DNA from: Myxococcales bacterium
GTDB taxonomy: Bacteria > Myxococcota > Polyangia > Polyangiales > Polyangiaceae
Direction of reading: 5' to 3'
Assembly: GCA_020430865.1 (NCBI GenBank)
Contig: JAGQIY010000210.1
Coordinates: forward strand, 1-5,015
DNA: 5,015 nt
Shown: piece after piece, positions 1 through 5,015 of the stretch
How positions within the stretch are numbered: the stretch's first letter is position 1
How the letters are laid out: the number at the start of each line of letters is the position of its first letter
The notes under the pieces: model-generated
What the model was told of the DNA's origin: nothing
The model's input: only the letters and a program-made list of their open reading frames with translations
The model's database searches: none
Program-made: the position numbers and the translations under genes

Positions 1-1
1 A

Positions 2-919
2 AAAAGCTGGGTGTGGGATGCCACGCAGCTTCCGACAAACAGTCACTACGTTCCGGTGTTTCTCCGGCTACTCGAGGACCTTGAGCGGGACGCACAAGTA
101 ACCCCGGGCACGCATGTCCTTGTCGAGACGACCACTGGCAACGCAGGAACAGCAGTGGCCTACTTGGCGCGTGAGCTTGGCTATCCCGTCCTTATTTTCA
201 TGCCAGAAGACATGCCAGCAGCACGCATCCAGGATGTCCGGAGCTGCTTGCCGGATGACGGCATCTCCGGGCTCCGCATGACACCCCGCGGCCGGTACGT
301 TCGGGGAGTGGTCACAGCCTTGCGCGATTTCCTCATCGAGCACAAGGATGCGGACTATCAAGGGCGCCAGATTTGCGTGGTAAACCATTCCCGACGTGAG
401 TCGAGCCCGGCCGCTATCGAGAGCTGTGTCACCCGCCTACTGCAGCCCCTGCCCGTGGAAGGGATCATCGACACAGCCGTAGTCGCGCTCGGTAATGGCA
501 CCACTGCCACAGGAATCGCCAGGGCAGTCCGACGTCTCAATCCCGGCGCGCGGGTGGTAGGCATTGAGCCGATCGAAGCACCATGGTTCTATATACAGAA
601 GTACGGCAAGGAAAGATTCCGGCACCTATTTTCCACCGAGCCCGGGCCGCACCCGCACCGCCTCATCGGCACCGGTGGATGGGGTGTCCGCTTCCCCAAC
701 CTAGACTTGGACCTGCTCGACGAGATTGTCCTGGTGACGGAGGATGAGTGGAAGGGCCAACTGTTCCGCCTGCGACAGCGCGGGTTCGAGGTCGGCCACT
801 CGTCCGCAGCGTGCCAGTCGGTGGTGGAACGCCTGGCACTGCTGCACGACGACCGAAGCGATAACTACTTTTCCATGTTCTACGATCCGATCTCGAAGTA
901 CGAGAACGGGCAGAAGTGA
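2..919 (+). CDS. Cysteine synthase/CBS-like fold-type II PLP protein lacking the usual lysine (5' partial)
   Basis: The reading frame is open to the left edge, so the N-terminus (roughly 25-35 residues by comparison with CysK) is missing; the GTG at 11 is probably not the start. Residues are numbered from that GTG. The family is recognisable in order: a substrate/cofactor loop ETTTGNAG at 39-46 (compare E-x-TSGNTG), a phosphate-binding loop GNGTTATG at 161-168 (compare GTGGTxTG), the stretch VVGIEP, the segment EVGHSSAAC at 260-268 (compare GxSSGAA), and a C-terminal FYDPISKYEN (compare PDSGERYLS). In the family these enzymes use a lysine-bound PLP for beta-replacement on serine derivatives. 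Here the block LPTNSHYVP at 7-15 aligns with NPxxSxKDR and has Tyr13 where the Schiff-base lysine belongs, with no other lysine nearby. It may therefore be a pseudoenzyme, a ligand sensor or a scaffold. No signal peptide or membrane segment is seen in the part present; it is probably cytosolic. The stop overlaps the next start (TGATG). The fold assignment is firm; the function is unknown. Confidence 0.88.
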   Translation, partial: KSWVWDATQLPTNSHYVPVFLRLLEDLERDAQVTPGTHVLVETTTGNAGTAVAYLARELGYPVLIFMPEDMPAARIQDVRSCLPDDGISGLRMTPRGRYVRGVVTALRDFLIEHKDADYQGRQICVVNHSRRESSPAAIESCVTRLLQPLPVEGIIDTAVVALGNGTTATGIARAVRRLNPGARVVGIEPIEAPWFYIQKYGKERFRHLFSTEPGPHPHRLIGTGGWGVRFPNLDLDLLDEIVLVTEDEWKGQLFRLRQRGFEVGHSSAACQSVVERLALLHDDRSDNYFSMFYDPISKYENGQK

Positions 920-2724
920 TGTCATCTGAGGAAGGTGTCCGCCTAGTAGAGGCTTATGGTCGTTCCGGTCCGTACGGCGAAGTTCTCGGATGCGTTCTTG
1001 GGGAACTCAAGACCAGGTTCATTTCCCGACAAGTGCAAGGTCTGGCACAACAGCCGAACCACGCGGACCGGATTCTCGCTTGCGCACGCTCTATAAAAGA
1101 ACGGCTCATTCAAGAGCGCGCACGCGCCCTCGCTAACAGGGGGCTGTCCATCACTAGGCTCGTTGATGCGTGGCCTTTGGAGCCCGAGAGTGAACCGGCT
1201 CAAAGAGCGCAACTTGCTGCAGAGCGGTTGGATCAGATCTTGGAATACTTAAACGTGTGCATCATGCACGCAGAGGGCGTGGAAGCGTCCAGGGACCCGC
1301 GCGATCGCCAACTTAGTCTTGCGAAGCTCTACGGAGCGGTTGTGTGGCCCTACTATTTCGTCGCGATCCAGAGCAGCCGCGCGGAATTGTTTCTTGTGAC
1401 CTGGATGCCGCCTGCCACGATGCTAGCGCGGTCATGCTTCGGCACTTGGCCAGACGGCAGCGCAGCTGACGTGCCGTTCTTCCTATACCCAACCGCTGAG
1501 AAGTTGTTTGGATCCTCACCAGTCAGCAACTCCGCGCTGCCTAGTCTCGCAGACGCCTGGCTCGATCTTGGCTACGAAAGTGCGCATGAATCCGAAACGG
1601 AAGCTCGTCGCAACATTGGCCACGTTCAGAGGTATTGGGAGTTGCCGAATGGTTGGGACTACCAAGAGGACTTGGACCAGCGAGTCCGCGGTACGGAACG
1701 TGAAACAACGCTCTTCTCGGATCTGTTTTACGGGAACCGCTCCGCTCTATACATCAACGACGAATCTGCAGAAGACGGGACGCTGGTTGGCCGCCTAGTC
1801 CTGTGTGCTCCCACCAACGGTATATTGTGCGATATCGGCGCCCTTTGGTCAGAAGCGAGTGCCGGCGCTCCTCCCGAGCGGAGCCTGATTGAGGACGTTT
1901 TGCGACGGTGGCAGCGTTTGGGAGGGCCCGGTATCAGCGAGTCACTGCGAAAGAGGCATGAGCGTGTACGCGAGGAGTTGCTGGCCGGCCAAGTGGAAGC
2001 GGACGAAGAGATCCTCCAGAGCTTTATTGCTCACACAGTCCTGGGTCCGGCGGCGGACGCGCTGACATATCTAACGCGTCTCGAGGCCGGCCACAATGCC
2101 GCACAAAACGCGCCGCGACTGCGCAAGAAGCTGAGGACGCTGCTCAGGAACGCACGCTCAGTTCTGGCTCTCTGGAAGGTCTCGCACATGGACGAGGAGG
2201 GTGGGATAGCGGAAATAGACATCCGCACTAGTTGCCTCGACGAGATTGTCGCAGCCATACAGGCTGACCGCGAGAGCATGAACCTGCCGCCACTGCAAGT
2301 GGATCAAGACCTTAACGTGCGGTGTGTGTGTGCCGCAGTTCCCCAAGGCGTCGTACTGCTCTTCACGTTGTTAATCGACAACGCAGTGGAGGAACTCGAT
2401 GCTGTGCACGCAGACGCCGCCCCGGAGTGCCCGACCGCCAAGCTACGGATCGTAACGCGGCCTGTCGAAACACAGTGCGAGATCACCATCAGCAATACTG
2501 CGCGCCCTGAGGCGCGGGAGACATTCAGACGCCTGAACGATGCGGTAGCGGAGCCGATGCCGACGTGGCGGCTTTCCCGCAAGGGCCCCTCGCACTACCG
2601 GCTTGGCCACCGGACAGTAAGGTGGATCGTGCAGGTTCTTCGCGGCCGGATCGCGTACGATGTGTGCGACGACGAATGTGTAGTCCGCTTGTGGCTTCCC
2701 ATGGGAGCGAGAGGTGCGTCATGA
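919..2724 (+). CDS. Soluble histidine-kinase-like protein with divergent ATPase domain
   Basis: This is a 601-residue protein. ATG 919 is preferred because it overlaps the upstream TGA by one base; GTG 916 would add one residue. No Shine-Dalgarno stands out, so coupling to upstream translation is likely. Residues 1 to about 340 match nothing I recognise; they are mixed, with no membrane segment or signal peptide, so the protein should be cytosolic and this part is the presumed sensor. A charged, probably helical linker (about 345-370) leads to a DHp-like helix pair with FIAHTVLGP, where His372 sits in an H-box-like position (compare SHELRTP). A GHKL-like domain follows: LLIDNAVEEL with N-box Asn488, ITISNT at 522-527 where the G1 aspartate motif is expected, HYRLGH at 559-564 in place of GxGLGL, and a final strand ending WLP. 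The cognate partner is probably the receiver protein encoded next. Kinase activity is uncertain because both G boxes are weak; it could be a phosphatase or a non-catalytic sensor. Confidence 0.8.
   Translation: MSSEEGVRLVEAYGRSGPYGEVLGCVLGELKTRFISRQVQGLAQQPNHADRILACARSIKERLIQERARALANRGLSITRLVDAWPLEPESEPAQRAQLAAERLDQILEYLNVCIMHAEGVEASRDPRDRQLSLAKLYGAVVWPYYFVAIQSSRAELFLVTWMPPATMLARSCFGTWPDGSAADVPFFLYPTAEKLFGSSPVSNSALPSLADAWLDLGYESAHESETEARRNIGHVQRYWELPNGWDYQEDLDQRVRGTERETTLFSDLFYGNRSALYINDESAEDGTLVGRLVLCAPTNGILCDIGALWSEASAGAPPERSLIEDVLRRWQRLGGPGISESLRKRHERVREELLAGQVEADEEILQSFIAHTVLGPAADALTYLTRLEAGHNAAQNAPRLRKKLRTLLRNARSVLALWKVSHMDEEGGIAEIDIRTSCLDEIVAAIQADRESMNLPPLQVDQDLNVRCVCAAVPQGVVLLFTLLIDNAVEELDAVHADAAPECPTAKLRIVTRPVETQCEITISNTARPEARETFRRLNDAVAEPMPTWRLSRKGPSHYRLGHRTVRWIVQVLRGRIAYDVCDDECVVRLWLPMGARGAS
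2709..2714 (+). promoter_or_regulatory. Ribosome binding site deciding the response-regulator start
   Basis: GAGAGG lies 6 bases before ATG 2721, inside the end of the upstream coding region. The ATG overlaps the upstream stop as ATGA, and the protein from here begins directly with a receiver-domain first strand (KILIVEDDED). Both points favour 2721 over in-frame upstream starts such as 2565. Confidence 0.65.
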
Positions 2725-4412
2725 TCGAAGAGAAGATCCTCATCGTCGAGGATGACGAGGACCTCCCCGAGCTCTGGAAGGAAGAGCTCGAAGAGGCCGG
2801 GGATCAGTGCACGAAGGTAATCGTGGCGGCGTCCTATTCAGAAGCACTGGAGTACGCAGCAGCTGGAGACATCGCCTACTGCCTTCTCGATCTTGGTCTG
2901 CCTGAACACCGAGGGGAAGATCCTGTTGAGATCCGGGATCCCGATGTCTGCAAGTGGGGCTTCGCCGCGCTCCGAGAAATATCGGCGCAAAACCCGCATG
3001 TTGATGTGGCCATTGTCTCGAGATTTGCTGACCAGCGCGCCGTGACGAAAGTCCAGAGCCGCCTTCTCCGCGAGGGATTGCCTATCAGGCGCATCCTGAA
3101 CAAGAACCTGCACGCAGAAGACGAGTCGTTGGCCGCGGACTGGTACTTGGCGAAGATCAAGGCAGACACTCATGGCCTCGACGACCTTGCGGATACCTTC
3201 CAGCGCCTGGGGTTGCGGGTGGTGCATCCATTGGAGAGGAGGCTTGCTCGAATCCTGTGGCAGAAAGCGGAACCGCGTCGAACCGGACCGCTACCCATCA
3301 TCGTGCTTCGAGGAGAAACAAGAGCGGGTAAGGATAGGTGGGCGGCAGCTTTCGCCGAGTTCCTGAACGACCGCGACCCAAACCAGGATCGAAGACCCGT
3401 CGCGAGGATCGATGTCGGGCACCTTGGGGGGAGGCAGTCTGGAGAAGCGGCGAGGATCGACCTCTTCGGATGTCGCAACTTTCAGAACATGGCCGACGCG
3501 GCTGGTGTCTTCGAGAGGGCGACCGCGTATAGGCGGGCGAACCGATTCGTGCATCAACTGCAACAAGGTGCAGCGGGCGGAGTGCTAGCTCGTAGTGGAG
3601 ATGACGTCGACTACGGCGCGAGCAGCGTTGCGCACTTGGTGGAGTTTGGCAACCTCCCCACGGAGTGCCAGCAGCTCCTGCTTAGCGTGCTGGACAGCAA
3701 CGTAGGAACCGGGGCGACCGTGCAGCCGGCTGGCGGAGGAGGGCTGTCGTTGCCAGTTGGGTGCGCCGTGGTGCTGACGACCAACGCGGACATTGAGAAC
3801 CGGGTCGTCCGTAGCGATAAGCTCGTGGCGGGCGCACTCCGGGAGGATCTTTATCGGAGGTTGAGGAAGGAGCCGGATGGGTGGCTTGAGGTGCCTTCCT
3901 TGCGAGTTATGGGCAGTGATGCGGTCTTCGCGCACCTCCAGCACGCCTTAAACGCGGAGGCGGAACGGCCTGTTACGATCAGGCCAGGGACGAAGCAGCT
4001 GCTCGACGACCTGTGTGAAGAAGGACGGCTGGACATGGAGGGGATCAATACCATCGTCACGGCTTTCGTCCGCTCCGGAGACCGCATGCTGATGACCGAG
4101 CATGTGCGGCCCGCCATGGAGCTGGAATCCACGGTGCTGAAGCCTCATCCACCTGCCAACCGCCCACCCGAGGGCTTTCGCGAGACTATCCAAAGGAAGT
4201 TCAGCGGGAGAAGGCGTGAAGGTCTTCTTGGGCTCCTGAATCACACGGAAGATCCGAATTTCCCGGCTCCCGAATTGGAGTGGACGTACAGCGAAGCCGG
4301 GCAGATCAACAAGCGACTAAAGGAGATGGGCATTCCGCTAGCCGTCCGGAAGGAGCAGGGTGGGAGCTACTATCTAGAAAGAGTGCACACGCGAGAGAGC
4401 ACCGGCAGCTGA
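2721..4412 (+). CDS. Response regulator: receiver, GAFTGA-less AAA+ domain, C-terminal winged-helix-like region
   Basis: This is a 563-residue protein. Residues 5 to about 140 form a receiver: acidic Asp11/Asp12, phospho-acceptor Asp57 (LLDLGLP), Ser100 at the Thr/Ser switch and Lys128, with a longer than usual loop after Asp57 (62-80). Residues about 170-410 resemble the AAA+ domain of NtrC-type sigma-54 activators: Walker A GETRAGKD at 198-205, DLFG at 247-250, GVFERA at 262-267, HLVEFGNLP at 305-313 as Walker B, TTN at 353-355, and ALREDLYRRL at 372-381 (compare FREDLYYRL). The GAFTGA loop that contacts sigma-54 is absent, the Walker B aspartate is Val307 although Glu308 remains, and about 35 extra residues (268-302) precede Walker B. 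No Fis-type helix-turn-helix is seen. Instead residues about 485-555 (TYSEAGQINKRLKEMGI, then GGSYYLE) look like a winged helix ending in a beta-hairpin. It is the likely phosphorylation target of the upstream kinase-like protein, acting as a DNA-binding regulator or effector switch without sigma-54. The domain identities are solid; the output is inferred. Confidence 0.88.
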   Translation: MIEEKILIVEDDEDLPELWKEELEEAGDQCTKVIVAASYSEALEYAAAGDIAYCLLDLGLPEHRGEDPVEIRDPDVCKWGFAALREISAQNPHVDVAIVSRFADQRAVTKVQSRLLREGLPIRRILNKNLHAEDESLAADWYLAKIKADTHGLDDLADTFQRLGLRVVHPLERRLARILWQKAEPRRTGPLPIIVLRGETRAGKDRWAAAFAEFLNDRDPNQDRRPVARIDVGHLGGRQSGEAARIDLFGCRNFQNMADAAGVFERATAYRRANRFVHQLQQGAAGGVLARSGDDVDYGASSVAHLVEFGNLPTECQQLLLSVLDSNVGTGATVQPAGGGGLSLPVGCAVVLTTNADIENRVVRSDKLVAGALREDLYRRLRKEPDGWLEVPSLRVMGSDAVFAHLQHALNAEAERPVTIRPGTKQLLDDLCEEGRLDMEGINTIVTAFVRSGDRMLMTEHVRPAMELESTVLKPHPPANRPPEGFRETIQRKFSGRRREGLLGLLNHTEDPNFPAPELEWTYSEAGQINKRLKEMGIPLAVRKEQGGSYYLERVHTRESTGS

Positions 4413-4824
4413 CAGCGGGCTGCGCGCGGCGCGGCCGCATGGGGCTACCGACGGTGCCAACGGGACGTCGCCGCGACGCTTCGTCGCTGTCCCCCGCGAC
4501 CGCGGACAGGCGGCAACCACTATGGCACAGGGGGGGACATTCTCCACCTGGCCCGTGAACCCCGTGAGGAGTGTCGCTCGTGCGTATCGTAGCGACCAAC
4601 GTACCAACGTCGGAGCCTAGCCATGCCATCTCACTCCCTCACTCCCAGCGGCGTGCGGTGAATAGCAGTGTGTCGGACCGAGAGGTCGATTCGCCCGTGC
4701 CTGCCGATGCCGCGACGCCTGCTCCGGTTGCCGGGCGAGTCCGTGCCAGAAGAGCTGTCACTCACCCTCGCTGCTGCGCTCCTGGCTGCCCTGCGCGACG
4801 GCGGCTCGCTCGGCGGTTTCTCCT

Positions 4825-4876
4825 GAAGGGTTGACGTTCGTCCTCAGCCTGGGTGAAGAACGAAACGCAACCCTTC
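4825..4876. repeat. Imperfect inverted repeat upstream of the small gene at 4894
   Basis: The left arm begins GAAGGGTTG (4825-4833) and the right arm ends CAACCCTTC (4868-4876), giving 9 perfect base pairs. Pairing continues inward with CGTT-CGT on the left against ACGAAACG on the right, with small bulges. The arms are separated by roughly 16-20 bases. A TTGACG at 4831-4836 in the left arm could be a -35 element, but the hexamer 17 bases later (TGAAGA) is a poor -10, so a promoter is only a suggestion. The structure lies in the probable leader of the next gene and could act as an operator, a leader hairpin, or a terminator-like stem for the upstream operon; it lacks a T-run. Confidence 0.55.
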
Positions 4877-4880
4877 AAAC

Positions 4881-4886
4881 AAGGAG
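4881..4886 (+). promoter_or_regulatory. Strong Shine-Dalgarno for the small gene
   Basis: AAGGAG sits 7 bases before ATG 4894 in an A-rich context. It fixes the start and suggests efficient independent translation, unlike the weak or overlapping signals inside the operon. Confidence 0.8.
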
Positions 4887-4893
4887 AAACAAC

Positions 4894-5015
4894 ATGGCAC
4901 AGACGAAACAACCCATCGACAAGATTCGACTCGGCCGCATCACCGCGACCATCTGGGAGAACGAGGGCAAGAACGGCGCCTTCTACAACGTGGTCACCAC
5001 GCGGACCTACCGCGA
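4894..5015 (+). CDS. Small conserved hypothetical protein, N-terminal 40 residues (3' partial)
   Basis: The frame runs off the right edge after 40 complete codons. The translation starts MAQTKQPIDKIRLGRI and continues with ATIWENEG and an AFYNVVTTRTYR-like strand. The pattern of a basic N-terminus followed by IRxGxIxATIWxNEGxNGxFYNV resembles a family of short (often under 100 residues) uncharacterised proteins that I recall from many phyla, frequently on plasmids or integrative elements. That recollection could not be checked here. The alternating hydrophobic residues suggest a beta-rich fold; no signal peptide is seen. A strong ribosome binding site and its own inverted-repeat leader indicate it is not part of the upstream three-gene operon. 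The function is unknown. Confidence 0.8.
   Translation, partial: MAQTKQPIDKIRLGRITATIWENEGKNGAFYNVVTTRTYR

Larger units (their letters stand above)
4413..4893. other. Gene-poor spacer after the operon
   Basis: I find no convincing gene in these 481 bases. Open frames here, including a 87-codon plus-strand frame at 4571-4834, have low-complexity Ala/Arg/Pro-rich translations typical of GC-rich noncoding DNA. No classical terminator (stem followed by a T-run) is visible after the stop at 4410-4412. Small structures present are a possible hairpin at 4487-4509 (CTGTCC with GGACAG), a 6-bp inverted repeat GTCGCT/AGCGAC spanning 4573-4596, and a perfect tandem duplication of ACCAACGT at 4595-4610. 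None can be given a function from sequence alone. The last 70 bases hold the inverted repeat listed separately. Confidence 0.6.

Noticed and set aside
2565..2720. Upstream extension of the response-regulator gene to an earlier in-frame start
   Set aside because: It would overlap the kinase-like gene by about 160 bases and add basic sequence before a receiver that begins naturally at ATG 2721, which has a ribosome binding site and an ATGA overlap.
919..4412. Identity with the Detocs two-component-like phage defence system
   Set aside because: The kinase/receiver logic is similar, but the receiver is fused to an AAA+ and winged-helix-like region rather than a nuclease-type effector, and the PLP-fold partner does not fit; only analogy can be supported.
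4406..4440. Rho-independent terminator directly after the operon
   Set aside because: Only short GC-rich self-complementary pieces (CAGC/GCTG, GCGGCCGC) occur and there is no T-run.
4595..4610. Tandem ACCAACGT duplication as an iteron or attachment site
   Set aside because: Only two copies of 8 bases, no further copies nearby and no origin or integrase features; most likely incidental.
4306..4629. Minus-strand frame of 107 codons across the end of the regulator gene and the spacer
   Set aside because: It overlaps the well-supported regulator gene antisense and its translation has no recognisable domain or start signal.
4571..4834. Plus-strand frame of 87 codons with a GAGGAG just before its GTG
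   Set aside because: The Shine-Dalgarno-like sequence abuts the start with no spacer, the translation is low-complexity Ala/Arg/Pro-rich, and no motif is visible; probably a chance frame in GC-rich spacer.

Overview
The window is GC-rich bacterial DNA with compact, overlapping genes. Three consecutive plus-strand genes fill positions 2 to 4412 and look like one operon. A spacer of about 480 bases follows, and then the first 40 codons of an unrelated small gene that runs off the right edge. The phylum cannot be fixed from sequence alone. The GC-rich coding bias would fit a proteobacterium, planctomycete, myxobacterium or similar environmental lineage. The final small protein resembles a conserved short family that I recall from plasmids, integrative elements and accessory regions, so an accessory or mobile setting is plausible but unproven.

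The operon reads as follows. (1) The C-terminal ~90% of a fold-type II pyridoxal-phosphate (cysteine synthase / cystathionine beta-synthase-like) protein, in which the place for the Schiff-base lysine is occupied by tyrosine. (2) A soluble ~601-residue protein with a long unrecognised N-terminal region and a C-terminal histidine-kinase-like part. It keeps an H-box histidine and an N-box asparagine but has degraded G boxes. (3) A 563-residue response regulator with a canonical receiver, an AAA+ domain derived from sigma-54 activators but without the GAFTGA loop, and a C-terminal winged-helix-like segment. The gene junctions overlap (TGATG and ATGA), which implies translational coupling and a shared job.

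Taken together, this looks like a cytoplasmic two-component-like signalling cassette with a cysteine-synthase-fold partner. Each of the three proteins keeps its fold but has lost or altered a signature motif of its classical family: the PLP lysine, the G boxes, or GAFTGA and the Walker B aspartate. I do not recognise it as a described system. A stress, conflict or regulatory role is inference only.

The spacer (4413-4893) holds no convincing gene. It ends in an imperfect inverted repeat (4825-4876) and a strong ribosome binding site in front of the small gene at 4894.
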